Source of the DNA: JAIPEK01 sp041685935
GTDB lineage: Bacteria; Desulfobacterota; Desulfobacteria; Desulfobacterales; Desulfobacteraceae
Direction: 5' to 3'
DNA: 11,975 bases
NCBI GenBank assembly: GCA_041685935.1
Contig: JAWLES010000067.1
Coordinates: forward strand, 1 to 11,975
Shown here: piece after piece, positions 1 through 8,286 of the stretch
How the letters are laid out: the number at the start of each line of letters is the position of its first letter
Numbering within the stretch: position 1 is the stretch's first letter
Notes under the pieces: model-generated
The model's input: only the letters and a program-made list of their open reading frames with translations
Databases searched by the model: none
What the model was told of the DNA's origin: nothing
Position numbers and translations under genes: made by a program

Positions 1-1041
1 ATGTCGAGAATATCCGAGTCCGGCCGGAAAACTTTGTACATATCCGGTGAAGAATCGGTTCAGCAGATTAAAATGCGCGGCAGAAGGCTTTCCTCGGTTG
101 CAGGCAACATGTATGCGGCTGCAGAAACCGATCTTGAGACCATCCTTCAGATGGCGGAAAAAGATGCGTATGCCGCATTGGTCATTGATTCCATCCAGAC
201 CGTGTTCAATCCTGAAGTCTCGTCCACGCCAGGCAGTGTCACCCAGATCCGGGAGGCTGCCGTCAGGTTCATGAAGTTTGCCAAGGAAAAAGGTGTTCCT
301 GTTTTCCTTGTGGGCCATGTCACCAAGGTCGGCGCCATTGCAGGCCCCAGGATCATGGAGCACATGGTTGATACCGTGCTGTACTTTGAGGGGGACAAGA
401 GCCATGTGTTCAGGATACTCAGGGCGGTGAAAAACCGTTTCGGTTCCACCAACGAGATCGGTGTCTTTGAAATGAACGAAAAAGGCCTTGAACAGGTTCC
501 CAACCCGTCTGCCGTATTTCTCTCCGAGCGCTTTCCCAATGCACCAGGATCAGTGGTTGCAGCCAGCATGGAAGGCACACGACCGATTCTTGTGGAAATA
601 CAGGGGCTTGCCAGCACATCAGGATTCGGCACACCCAGGAGGACCGTTCTCGGACTTGACCAGAACCGGGTGGCCCTGATTATGGCGGTCATGGAAAAAA
701 GGCTCGGCATGAACATTTCCGGGCTTGATATTTTCATGAACGTCACCGGCGGGGTAAAAGTATCCGAACCTGCTGCAGACCTGGGGATTGCCGCAGCCCT
801 TGCATCAAGCTTCCTGGACCGGCCTGTGAGTGAAAACGTCGCACTTGTGGGGGAGATCGGACTTACAGGCGAGATCCGGGCGGTCAGCCAGACCGAAGCA
901 AGGATCAAGGAAATGGCCAAGATGGGCTTTACCTGGTGCATAGTGCCGGAAAACTCGAGGAAAAGACTGTCAAAGGTCGCTGATATCAGGCTGACCGGGG
1001 CGAATTTTTTAAAGGAAGTGATGGAGACCCTGTTTCAATGA
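1..1041 (+). CDS. radA: RadA/Sms DNA repair ATPase, 5'-truncated
   Basis: RadA is a RecA-like, DnaB-type helicase that promotes branch migration and processing of recombination intermediates. The visible 346 residues match the C-terminal three quarters of the usual ~455. The N-terminal zinc finger and Walker A motif are missing because the window begins inside the gene, so the ATG at position 1 is probably an internal Met. Visible marks are the TLYISGEES segment (residues 11-19), the Walker B strand ALVIDSIQ (59-66), the family-specific KNRFG motif (144-148), and a C-terminal Lon-protease-like domain (about 185-346) with GGVKVSEPAADL (250-261) and GEIGLTGEIR (284-293). The stop overlaps the rlmE start (ATGA), which implies translational coupling. 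I am sure of the identity; only the 5' end is unknown. Confidence 0.95.
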   Translation: MSRISESGRKTLYISGEESVQQIKMRGRRLSSVAGNMYAAAETDLETILQMAEKDAYAALVIDSIQTVFNPEVSSTPGSVTQIREAAVRFMKFAKEKGVPVFLVGHVTKVGAIAGPRIMEHMVDTVLYFEGDKSHVFRILRAVKNRFGSTNEIGVFEMNEKGLEQVPNPSAVFLSERFPNAPGSVVAASMEGTRPILVEIQGLASTSGFGTPRRTVLGLDQNRVALIMAVMEKRLGMNISGLDIFMNVTGGVKVSEPAADLGIAAALASSFLDRPVSENVALVGEIGLTGEIRAVSQTEARIKEMAKMGFTWCIVPENSRKRLSKVADIRLTGANFLKEVMETLFQ

Positions 1042-1661
1042 AAAAAAGAGCCGGGAAAAAAGGAAAACCCCGAAACTGGGCGGACAGCCTGACCGAGCGT
1101 GCGAAAAAGGAGAACTACCCTGCCAGGTCGGTGTACAAACTCAAGGAAATACAGGCAAAATTCAAAGTGATCCGAAAGGGAGACACTGTTTTGGATCTGG
1201 GCTGTTCCCCCGGCTCCTGGCTCCTGTATGCCGCTGAAGCCGCAGGAGGCAAGGGAAAGGTTGTGGGTGTTGATCTCAAACCGGTGGCAATACCGGTTCC
1301 GGAAAATGCCTCTGTTGTTTGTGCGGATATTCATGATATAATGGAGGATTTGAATCATTATTCGGCAGACGGGTTCAGCGGGTTACTAAGTGACATGGCT
1401 CCGGACACCACCGGCAGAAAAGATGTGGATGCGGCCAGGTCATACGAGCTTTGCAAGGCTGCTTTGCACTGTGCCCGAACCCTGGTTGCGGAAAACGGAT
1501 ACTTTGTATGCAAAATTTTCCAGGGACAGGAATACAAGGAATTTGAAAAAAGGGTGAAGCTGACCTTCACCGAAACCAGAACTTTTAAGCCGGAAAGCTG
1601 CAGAAAATCAAGCAAAGAAATCTATATTATCGGAAAAGGAAAAATCAAGGAGGGCGAATAA
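1038..1661 (+). CDS. rlmE: 23S rRNA (uridine-2552-2'-O)-methyltransferase RlmE (FtsJ/RrmJ)
   Basis: RlmE uses S-adenosylmethionine to 2'-O-methylate a uridine in the A-loop of 23S rRNA on the 50S subunit. The 207-residue length is typical. The Rossmann fold begins with the SAM-binding strand VLDLGCSPGSW (residues 51-61). The family's K-D-K-E catalytic tetrad can be placed at K34 (SVYKLKEI), D119 (LLSDMAPD), K159 (FVCKIFQG) and E194 (SSKEIYII), by alignment to E. coli K38-D124-K164-E199 from memory. The N terminus is rich in Lys and Arg, as expected for rRNA binding. The ATG overlaps the radA stop by four bases, and the TAA abuts the yebC ATG, so this is the middle gene of a coupled three-gene operon. 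A companion ftsH, its neighbour in many proteobacteria, is not here. Confidence 0.95.
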   Translation: MKKRAGKKGKPRNWADSLTERAKKENYPARSVYKLKEIQAKFKVIRKGDTVLDLGCSPGSWLLYAAEAAGGKGKVVGVDLKPVAIPVPENASVVCADIHDIMEDLNHYSADGFSGLLSDMAPDTTGRKDVDAARSYELCKAALHCARTLVAENGYFVCKIFQGQEYKEFEKRVKLTFTETRTFKPESCRKSSKEIYIIGKGKIKEGE

Positions 1662-2405
1662 ATGGCAGGTCATAACAAGTGGTCTTCAATCAAACATAAA
1701 AAAGGAGCGGCAGACGCCAAAAGAGGCAAAATCTTCACCAAACTGATCAAGGAGATCACCGTTGCCGCCCGCATGGGCGGAGGAGATCCGGATACGAATC
1801 CCCGGCTCAGGCAGGCCGTTGCAGCCGCCAAAAACGAGAATATGCCCAAGGACAACCTGGAACGTGCCATCAAAAAAGGAACAGGTGAACTGGAGGGCAC
1901 CAGCTATGAAGAGGTGACATACGAAGGATACGGTCCCGGAGGGGTTGCCGTTATGGTGGAATGCCTTACGGACAACAAGAACAGGGCTATCGCCGATATC
2001 CGCAACATTTTCAGCAAGGCAGGCGGAAATGTCGGTACTGACGGATGCGTATCCTGGATGTTTGATAAAAAAGGCCTGATCACGGTGAACAAATCTGATG
2101 CGGATGAAGAAACCCTCATGGAAACCACACTGGAAGCAGGTGCTGAAGACATTATGGACGAAGGGGAAACCTTCGACATTGTCACCCCTCCGGACGAGCT
2201 TGAAACTGTGAAAGAGGCTGTTGACAGGCTTTCCGTTCCGTATGATTTTGCCGAGGTCACCATGCTGCCCCAGAACCGGAAAGCCCTTGAAGGGAAAGAG
2301 GCTGAGCAGATGTGCAGGTTCATGGAGGCTCTGGATGACTGCGATGACGTACAGAAATTCTATTCCAACGCGGACATCCCTGACGAAGTTCTCAACACGA
2401 TGTAA
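1662..2405 (+). CDS. yebC: YebC/PmpR (TACO1) family protein
   Basis: This 247-residue protein has the invariant family start MAGHNKWSSIKHKKGAADAK, followed by the EGYGPGGVAVMVECLTDN segment (about residues 88-105) and NIFSKAGGNVG (114-124). The length is normal. Members were long annotated as transcriptional regulators (PmpR). Bacterial YebC and mitochondrial TACO1 have more recently been linked to translation, helping ribosomes through proline-rich stretches, so the annotation 'transcriptional regulator' should be read with care. The start directly follows the rlmE TAA, with AAGGAGG about seven bases upstream as the ribosome binding site. It is commonly found beside ruvC; here it follows radA and rlmE instead. 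It converges with nadA, with only nine bases between the stops and no hairpin in that gap. Confidence 0.95.
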   Translation: MAGHNKWSSIKHKKGAADAKRGKIFTKLIKEITVAARMGGGDPDTNPRLRQAVAAAKNENMPKDNLERAIKKGTGELEGTSYEEVTYEGYGPGGVAVMVECLTDNKNRAIADIRNIFSKAGGNVGTDGCVSWMFDKKGLITVNKSDADEETLMETTLEAGAEDIMDEGETFDIVTPPDELETVKEAVDRLSVPYDFAEVTMLPQNRKALEGKEAEQMCRFMEALDDCDDVQKFYSNADIPDEVLNTM

Positions 2406-2414
2406 AACCGGGAT

Positions 2415-3308
2415 TCAGGCCAGGTCCACCATGCGTTTAACAGCTTTGTAGGCCTTTTTCCTCACATCTTCCGGGACCTTCACCTCGCCTGACAGGTTTT
2501 CAAGGCAGCCCCTTAAGTTTGCAAGGCTTATCTTTTTCATATCGGTGCAGAACATTTTTTCCGAAGCCGGGAAAAAGCGCTTGTCCGGATAAGCCTTGGA
2601 AAGGGGATATAAAAGCCCGGTTTCGGTTCCCACGATAAATTCATCAGCCCGGGACTCACCTGCATATTTAATCATTCCCGAGGTGCTTTTAACTGCATCC
2701 GCCATGTCAATAACCTCGGGCGTACACTCAGGGTGGGCCATGAAAACCGCCCCGGGATGCTTCTTTTTGGACAAGAGAACGTCCTGGCGGCTCAGGGTAT
2801 CATGATACGGGCAAAATCCCTCCCACAGGTGGATTTTCTTGTCCGTAAACCTTGCTGCATACCTGGCAAGATTCCTGTCCGGGGTCATCAGGATCTCATC
2901 TCCCGGAACACTCTCCACAACCCCTGTCACATTGGCGGAGGTGCAGCATATGTCTGATGCCGCTTTCACAGCAGCGCTTGAATTCACATACGTAATCACC
3001 GGGATATCACCAAGCTCTTTTTTTCTTTTTTCCAGGGACTCAGGGTCTATCATGTCCGCCATGGGACATCCCGCATCCGTAACCGGCAGCAGTACCTGTT
3101 TGTCCGGTGACAGTATTGATGCGCTTTCCGCCATGAAATGAACACCGCAGAAAACTATGACCTCGGCTTTGGTTTCAGCCGCCTTTATGCTCAGCTCTAA
3201 ACTGTCCCCGACAAGATCCGATATGTCCTGGATTTCAGGGGGCTGGTAGTTATGGGCAAGGATGACGGCGTTTTTCTGTTCGGCAAGCTCCCGGATTCTC
3301 TCTTTCAT
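2415..3308 (-). CDS. nadA: Quinolinate synthase NadA
   Basis: NadA condenses iminoaspartate with dihydroxyacetone phosphate to make quinolinate, the first dedicated intermediate of de novo NAD synthesis, using an oxygen-sensitive [4Fe-4S] cluster. The 297 residues match the compact NadA form. The three cluster cysteines can be placed at C81 (DAGCPMAD), C166 (EGFCPYHD) and C254 (MFCTDMKK), matching the spacing of the three-Cys NadA type. Other family marks are ILAHNYQPPEIQDISDLVGDS split across residues 16-36, FCGVHFMAE (53-61), and AHPEC (191-195). The start is ATG with a modest AAGGG upstream. nadB and nadC are not adjacent; the gene lies 19 bases downstream of lolA and is probably the last gene of the synthetase-lolA-nadA transcript. 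Confidence 0.96.
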   Translation of the reverse strand: MKERIRELAEQKNAVILAHNYQPPEIQDISDLVGDSLELSIKAAETKAEVIVFCGVHFMAESASILSPDKQVLLPVTDAGCPMADMIDPESLEKRKKELGDIPVITYVNSSAAVKAASDICCTSANVTGVVESVPGDEILMTPDRNLARYAARFTDKKIHLWEGFCPYHDTLSRQDVLLSKKKHPGAVFMAHPECTPEVIDMADAVKSTSGMIKYAGESRADEFIVGTETGLLYPLSKAYPDKRFFPASEKMFCTDMKKISLANLRGCLENLSGEVKVPEDVRKKAYKAVKRMVDLA

Positions 3309-3327
3309 GGCAAACCCTTATACGTTT

Positions 3328-4032
3328 TTACTGGTCCATCTGGATGACATCGACATTGTCCGGCATCTCAAAGTCAAACATGCCGCTGTCGAGATTCTTA
3401 AACTGTATATCGCTGAAAACAAGCTCAGTGGTATCCCCGTATGCGTTTGTGGTTACCACCTCTTTTATATAAAATGTCTCTTTCACAACCTTCACTGTAA
3501 CAGAGTCAATCTCCGGTGTTGAAACCTTGGGGGTCAGCTTTAGCAGGAAATACTCGTCCGCGTTTTCCTGAATCTCAATGGCATACTTCTCCCGCACAAG
3601 GGAAATGTCCGAGAGGAAAGCGCCTCCTGCACCGGATTTGAAATACTTTTCCGCCCCTCCTTTAAGCACCTGGTTTTCAGCCGGCCTGTGGATCCAGAGG
3701 GTTTCCCCGTTAGTAATGATCCTGTGCTCGGTGGGTGAGGTGTAAACCCATTTCATTTTTCCCGGATGGCTGAAAAATGCCGTGCCCGAGGCTTCTTCGT
3801 CCACTTCAAGGGCTTTGAGCCGGGATATCTGCTCAAACTCGGCTGTAAAATCCGCACCTGCAAAACGTTTTTCAAGCCCGGTCAGCACACGGTCCTGTAA
3901 GGATTCGCTCTGCTCTGCATGGGTGATCCCGGCCATGGACACGAAAAAGAGTACACTTGTGAAGACAGCCGCAAAAACGATTTCCGTCCTATTCAATAAG
4001 TTTTTTAATATCTTTTCTTTCATCCTGAGCAT
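3328..4032 (-). CDS. lolA: Outer-membrane lipoprotein carrier protein LolA
   Basis: LolA is the periplasmic chaperone that takes lipoproteins from the LolCDE transporter and carries them to the outer membrane. The 234-residue product has an N-terminal signal peptide: a basic start, a hydrophobic stretch at about residues 18-35, and a likely signal peptidase I cut after THA (about 37-39). The mature part shows the family pattern: FTAEFEQ near 62-68, GTAFFSHPGKMKWVY (about 83-97), the LWIHRP strand, and repeated beta strands that would form the half-barrel. Two ATG starts are possible, at 4032 and 4023 (MKEK). The AGAAGGA upstream is only three bases from the first and about twelve from the second, so the start is unsettled. 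The 5' end overlaps the acyl-CoA synthetase by 35-44 bases. Confidence 0.88.
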   Translation of the reverse strand: MLRMKEKILKNLLNRTEIVFAAVFTSVLFFVSMAGITHAEQSESLQDRVLTGLEKRFAGADFTAEFEQISRLKALEVDEEASGTAFFSHPGKMKWVYTSPTEHRIITNGETLWIHRPAENQVLKGGAEKYFKSGAGGAFLSDISLVREKYAIEIQENADEYFLLKLTPKVSTPEIDSVTVKVVKETFYIKEVVTTNAYGDTTELVFSDIQFKNLDSGMFDFEMPDNVDVIQMDQ

Positions 4033-5578
4033 ACATCCTTCTGAGTTTTGGTTTCTCTATTTTCCCGGTGGGGTTTCTCGGTATTTTGTCAAAAAATATT
4101 TTCCTGGGGCGCTTGTACTTGGGGAGCTGCCTTGCAAACTCCATAACGTCCGGTCTTGTGAGCTCAAACCCGGACTTCACTTCTATGACTGCTGCAGGAA
4201 CTTCTCCCAGTCTTTCTTCCGGGACACCTATCACCGCAACATCCTTGATCTCCTTGTGCTGAATCAGAAAATTTTCGATCTCAACCGGAAAAATATTCTC
4301 TCCCCCGTAGATGATCACATCCTTTTTCCGATCCACCAGCCAGATGTATCCCTTATGGTCGTATCTGGCCATGTCACCGGTATGCAGCCACCCGTCCCTG
4401 ATGGTTTTTTCGGTTTCCTCCGGGTTTTTGTAGTATTCCTTCATCACTCCAGGCCCCTTGACGATCAGTTCACCGGTTTCTCCGCCCGGAAGAGTGTTGC
4501 CCTTCTTGTCCACCACATGCACTTCCCAGTCAAACCCGGGAACTCCAATGGGACCGACATGGTCCATGTTCTCAATTCCCAGATGCAAGCAGCCCGGGCC
4601 AGTGGTTTCGGTGAGACCGTAGTTGGTGTCGTAGGACTGACCGGGAAAGTAGCCCAACCAGGATTTGATTAATGACGGCGGCACCGGCTGAGCCCCTGCG
4701 TGCATGAGCCGCCACTGGTCAAGCTTGTATTCCAGAAGATCCACCCGGCCGCTCTCAACTGCTATAATTATGTCATGGGCCCAGGGCACGAGAAGCCATG
4801 CAATGGTTGCCTGCTCCTCGGATACCGCCTCGAGTATCCATTCAGGCTTGATGCCCCTTAACAGGACACATTTGCCGCCCACAATAAAACTGCCGAACCA
4901 GTGCATTTTAGCACCGGTATGATAAAGCGGCGGGATGCACAGGAACACGTCCTCATGGGTCTGTCCGTGGTGGTTGTTTTCCACATAACAGGCATGTTCA
5001 AGGTTCCTGTGGGTCAAAAGGACCGCCTTTGGAATTCCGGTGGTTCCGGAGGTAAAATAGAGAGCAGCCTCGTCTTCTATACGGATCTCCACGCCAGGCG
5101 GGGGGGTTGAGGGCATATCCTTTATAAACGTATCATAGTGCAGCGCCCATTCCGGGCACTTATCAGCCTGTCCCACGAAAATAAAAGTCTGCACGAACCT
5201 GTCAAGATCCTGCCTGATCTCTTCGATCCTCTCTATGAACTCTTCACCGAAAACAAACACCTTTGCTTCGGCCACCTCTGAGCAGCGCAGGATTTTTGAG
5301 GATTCAAACCGGAAATTCAGCGGCGCAACCCAGCACCCGGCACCCAGTATACCAAAGTAGACAGGAAGCCATTCCAGGCAGTTGGTCATCAGTTGAACCA
5401 CCTTGTCATTCTTTCCCATTCCGAGTTTTTCAAGGGCGTTTGCAAAACGGTTGGACTCGGTGTAAAAATCCTCCCAGGTTATTGACCGCCTTGTGCCGTC
5501 GGCAGGGGATCTTTCCACCAATGCGGTTTCCTTTGGGTATCGCCTGGAGTTTCTTGCCAGTATTTCAGTAATAATCAT
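3989..5578 (-). CDS. Acyl-CoA synthetase (AMP-forming), ANL superfamily
   Basis: The 529-residue protein is a full-length AMP-binding enzyme that activates a carboxylic acid as an acyl-adenylate and then forms the CoA thioester. Visible motifs are the phosphate-binding loop TSGTTGIPK (residues 176-184), the YGLTE adenylate motif (320-324), GWLHTGD (396-402), the hinge region VDRKKDVIIYGGENI (415-429), and the PTGKI catalytic-lysine motif with K506. The C-terminal PRNPTGK and surroundings resemble medium- or long-chain fatty-acyl-CoA ligases, but the substrate cannot be fixed from sequence. There is no signal peptide or membrane segment. It is the first gene ahead of lolA and nadA on the minus strand and has a weak ribosome site (AAAGACGG). 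Its upstream region is taken up by the dnaK terminator, which seems to contain its promoter. Confidence 0.93.
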   Translation of the reverse strand: MIITEILARNSRRYPKETALVERSPADGTRRSITWEDFYTESNRFANALEKLGMGKNDKVVQLMTNCLEWLPVYFGILGAGCWVAPLNFRFESSKILRCSEVAEAKVFVFGEEFIERIEEIRQDLDRFVQTFIFVGQADKCPEWALHYDTFIKDMPSTPPPGVEIRIEDEAALYFTSGTTGIPKAVLLTHRNLEHACYVENNHHGQTHEDVFLCIPPLYHTGAKMHWFGSFIVGGKCVLLRGIKPEWILEAVSEEQATIAWLLVPWAHDIIIAVESGRVDLLEYKLDQWRLMHAGAQPVPPSLIKSWLGYFPGQSYDTNYGLTETTGPGCLHLGIENMDHVGPIGVPGFDWEVHVVDKKGNTLPGGETGELIVKGPGVMKEYYKNPEETEKTIRDGWLHTGDMARYDHKGYIWLVDRKKDVIIYGGENIFPVEIENFLIQHKEIKDVAVIGVPEERLGEVPAAVIEVKSGFELTRPDVMEFARQLPKYKRPRKIFFDKIPRNPTGKIEKPKLRRMYAQDERKDIKKLIE

Positions 5579-5602
5579 CCGTCTTTATCCGGTTTCTATA
5601 TA

Positions 5603-5646
5603 AAAAATCCTGTTGCGTCAACAATATATAGCGCAACAGGATTTTT
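5603..5646 (-). terminator. Intrinsic terminator of grpE-dnaK, symmetric
   Basis: A perfect 15-bp inverted repeat, AAAAATCCTGTTGCG at 5603-5617 and its complement at 5632-5646, encloses a 14-base loop. Read on the minus strand, the GC-rich stem ends in a run of T residues 27 bases past the dnaK stop, as a Rho-independent terminator should. Because the arms carry A-tracts and T-tracts symmetrically, it would also stop plus-strand transcription. Confidence 0.88.
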
Positions 5647-5651
5647 ATCAA
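5623..5651 (-). promoter_or_regulatory. Putative sigma-70 promoter inside the dnaK terminator
   Basis: On the minus strand TTGATA (5646-5651) and TATATT (5623-5628) are separated by exactly 17 bases. The -10 falls in the terminator loop, and the expected start, near 5616, falls in the second arm of the hairpin. A transcript starting there would lack the first arm and so could not form the terminator. It would read into the acyl-CoA synthetase gene, whose start is only 24 bases beyond the hairpin. No other room for a promoter exists between the hairpin and the ATG, apart from a weaker TTGACG-15-TATAGA pair also overlapping the second arm. Confidence 0.5.
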
Positions 5652-5673
5652 CAGATTTTAAAACCTTAAAGGC

Positions 5674-7587
5674 TTACTTGTTTTTGTCAACCTCTTCAAA
5701 ATCCGCATCCACAACATCCTCATCCTGTCCTGCGGAGCCTGACTGCTCGCCGCCCGCAGCCTGCTGTGAACCGTCACCCGCAGCCTGCTGGTACATCACT
5801 TCAGCAAGTTTGTGGGATACCTGGGTCAGCTCATCACTCTTCTGTTTAATCGCATCCTTGTCATCGGTATCCTTAACCTTCCTGAGCTCTTCAACAGCAT
5901 TTTCTATTTTGCTCTTGGTCTCGGCATCAACTTTTTCCCCGTGCTCTTTGAGGGTCTTTTCCGTCTGGTCGATCAAAGATTCAGCCGTATTTCTGGCATC
6001 CACAAGCTCTTTTTTCTTTTTGTCCTCTTCGGCATGGACCTCGGCATCCTTGACCATCTGTTCGATTTCATCCTCGGTAAGTCCGCTTGCAGCAGTGATC
6101 CTGATGGACTGCTCCTTGCCGGTTGCCTTGTCCTTGGCTGACACATTCACGATGCCGTTGGCATCTATATCAAAGGTAACCTCGATCTGCGGGGTTCCCC
6201 TGGGTGCCGGCGGGATATCGGTCAGTTCGAACTGTCCGAGCGTCTTGTTGTCCGCCGCCATTTCACGCTCTCCCTGGAGCACGTGAATGGAGACTGCAGG
6301 CTGGTTGTCCGCCGCGGTGGAGAATACCTGGCTCTTCTTTGTGGGAATGGTGGTATTCTTTTCAATGAGCTTGGTCATAACTCCGCCCAGGGTCTCAATA
6401 CCGAGGGAAAGCGGGGTCACGTCGAGGAGCAGAACGTCGTTAACATCGCCCTGGAGAACACCCGCCTGGATGGCGGCACCCATGGCAACAACTTCGTCCG
6501 GGTTTACTCCCTTGTGCGGTTTCTTGCCGAAAATCTTTTCAACTCTCTCCTGTACTGCAGGCATACGGGTCATGCCCCCGACCAGAACCACCTCTTTGAT
6601 TTCGCCTGCATCAAGGCCCGCTTCCTTTAATGCGGTCCTGCAGGGGCCTTCAAGGTTATCAAGCAGATCGCTGACAAGGGATTCCAGCTTGGCCCGGGTC
6701 AACTTCACATCAAGATGCTTGGGACCGGCTGCGTCAGCTGTGATAAAAGGCAGATTGATGTTGGTTTCGACAGCATTGGAAAGTTCCATCTTGGCTTTTT
6801 CAGCTGCCTCTTTCAGCCGCTGCAGCGCCATTTTGTCGTTCCTGATATCAATCCCCTGGTCTTTTTTGAATTCCTCTGCAACATAATCAATGACCCTCAG
6901 ATCGAAATCCTCTCCACCGAGGTGAGTGTCACCGGATGTCGCCTTGACTTCAAAAACCCCGTCTCCGATCTCAAGCACGGATACGTCGAAAGTTCCGCCT
7001 CCCAGGTCGAATACCGCGATTTTTTCGTCGTGCTTTTTATCCAGTCCGTAGGCAAGGGAAGCTGCGGTCGGCTCGTTGATGATCCTTTTGACATCGAGCC
7101 CGGCGATCTTTCCCGCATCCTTTGTGGCCTGGCGCTGGCTGTCGTTAAAATAGGCCGGAACCGTGATAACCGCCTCTTTCACTTCCGTGCCGAGGTACTC
7201 TTCGGCAGTCTTCTTGATATTTGCCAGAATAAAAGAGGAAATTTCAGCAGGGCTGTGCTGTTTTCCCCTCAGGTTGATGCGTGTATCCCCGTTGGAAGCC
7301 TCCTCGATTTTGTAGGGAAGGATCTTGATGTCGTTCTGGACCTCCTTGGAATTGAATTTTCGCCCGACAAGCCTTTTAACACCGAAAACGGTATTTTCAG
7401 GGTTCGTGATCGCCTGTCTCTTCGCGGTCTGGCCCACAAGGCGGTCTCCGCCCTCGGTTATAGCCACAACCGACGGTGTGGTCCTTCCCCCTTCGGGGTT
7501 GGTTATGATCTTTGACTCGCCACCGGTTTCCATAACCGCAACACATGAATTCGTCGTTCCTAGATCGATTCCGATTATCTTACTCAT
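5674..7587 (-). CDS. dnaK: Molecular chaperone DnaK (Hsp70)
   Basis: DnaK is the cytoplasmic Hsp70 that binds exposed hydrophobic peptide segments in an ATP-controlled cycle with DnaJ and GrpE. The 637 residues equal the usual length. The N-terminal ATPase domain shows IDLGTTNSCVAV (7-18), NEPTAASLAYG (171-181), DLGGGTFDVSV (194-204, with T199 as the autophosphorylated residue of the E. coli protein) and VLVGGMTRMP (334-343). The interdomain linker is at DVLLLDV (384-390). The substrate-binding beta domain runs to about residue 505, followed by the helical lid and a Gly/Gln/Ser-rich tail ending DADFEEVDKNK. The ATG is preceded by GGAGGAA at good spacing. It lies 24 bases after grpE on the same strand; dnaJ is not in the window. 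A strong hairpin terminator follows. Confidence 0.98.
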   Translation of the reverse strand: MSKIIGIDLGTTNSCVAVMETGGESKIITNPEGGRTTPSVVAITEGGDRLVGQTAKRQAITNPENTVFGVKRLVGRKFNSKEVQNDIKILPYKIEEASNGDTRINLRGKQHSPAEISSFILANIKKTAEEYLGTEVKEAVITVPAYFNDSQRQATKDAGKIAGLDVKRIINEPTAASLAYGLDKKHDEKIAVFDLGGGTFDVSVLEIGDGVFEVKATSGDTHLGGEDFDLRVIDYVAEEFKKDQGIDIRNDKMALQRLKEAAEKAKMELSNAVETNINLPFITADAAGPKHLDVKLTRAKLESLVSDLLDNLEGPCRTALKEAGLDAGEIKEVVLVGGMTRMPAVQERVEKIFGKKPHKGVNPDEVVAMGAAIQAGVLQGDVNDVLLLDVTPLSLGIETLGGVMTKLIEKNTTIPTKKSQVFSTAADNQPAVSIHVLQGEREMAADNKTLGQFELTDIPPAPRGTPQIEVTFDIDANGIVNVSAKDKATGKEQSIRITAASGLTEDEIEQMVKDAEVHAEEDKKKKELVDARNTAESLIDQTEKTLKEHGEKVDAETKSKIENAVEELRKVKDTDDKDAIKQKSDELTQVSHKLAEVMYQQAAGDGSQQAAGGEQSGSAGQDEDVVDADFEEVDKNK

Positions 7588-7611
7588 AAATATTCCTCCA
7601 AAACATATCTG

Positions 7612-8232
7612 TTAGTTGTTTTTTTTATTATCTTTGTTATTTTCGCTCTGTTTCGACACCACAACCATGGACGGCCGGATGAGCCTGTCATGCATGACGT
7701 ATCCTTTTTGCAGTTCGCGGACCACTGTATTCTCCGGATGGTCGTCGGTCTCTTCCTGGGTCACGGCCTGATGATATTCAGGGTCAAACGGTTCACCCTC
7801 AGCCTTGACCGGCTCCACACTGAAGGACTTCAACAGTTTCAGAATTTCCTCGTGTGTCATTTTGATGCCGTCAAGAAGTCCTTTGCTTTCACCACCCGCA
7901 TCAGTATCAGCAGTTGAGATGGCGCGTTCCAGATTGTCTATAACCGTCAGAAGCTGTTTGAGAAGCGATTCATTTGCGTATTTCTTGAACTGGCTTAACT
8001 CCTTTTCCATACGCTTTTTATAATTTTCAAGCTCCGCGCTCAGTCTCAGAACCCGCTCTTTTTCCTTTTCAAGTTGCGCTGTCAGCTCATTGACACCGGG
8101 CTCTTTCCTAGACGATTCAGAACCTTTCTCTCCTTTTGCCTGACCCTGCTCAGGCGTTTCCATGGTCTGCGTGCTTTCCATTTCTTCGTCTTTGACCTCT
8201 TCCTGTGTAGTTTTTTGGTCTTTTCCAGCCAA
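7612..8232 (-). CDS. grpE: Nucleotide exchange factor GrpE
   Basis: GrpE is the homodimeric factor that releases ADP from DnaK. The 206 residues have an acidic, disordered Glu/Gln/Lys-rich N terminus (about 1-50), a long coiled-coil dimer helix (about 50-95, containing LSAELENYKKRMEKE), a four-helix region, and the C-terminal beta domain with FDPEYHQAV and ELQKGYVMHDRLIRPSMVVV. The start is TTG: no ATG or GTG lies in frame between it and an upstream in-frame TGA, and a good GGGAG sits seven bases before it. An internal ATG at codon 18 (MESTQ) is possible but has no such site. It forms an operon with dnaK. No hrcA gene precedes it; the SRP RNA gene is upstream instead. Confidence 0.95.
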   Translation of the reverse strand: MAGKDQKTTQEEVKDEEMESTQTMETPEQGQAKGEKGSESSRKEPGVNELTAQLEKEKERVLRLSAELENYKKRMEKELSQFKKYANESLLKQLLTVIDNLERAISTADTDAGGESKGLLDGIKMTHEEILKLLKSFSVEPVKAEGEPFDPEYHQAVTQEETDDHPENTVVRELQKGYVMHDRLIRPSMVVVSKQSENNKDNKKNN

Positions 8233-8286
8233 CTTTTGTCTCCCGGTAGTTTTTATTTTGGTTATTCAAGTTCTTTATGTGCTGAA

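Noticed and set aside
147..941. A 264-codon open frame on the minus strand opposite radA
   Set aside because: It lies wholly antisense to an unmistakable RadA, its product resembles no family I know, and it has no ribosome site; it follows from the codon bias of radA.
5678..7515. Several long plus-strand open frames opposite dnaK (202, 199 and 266 codons)
   Set aside because: Antisense frames in Hsp70 genes are a well-known artefact of their codon use; the products are Ser-rich or low-complexity with no recognisable domain.
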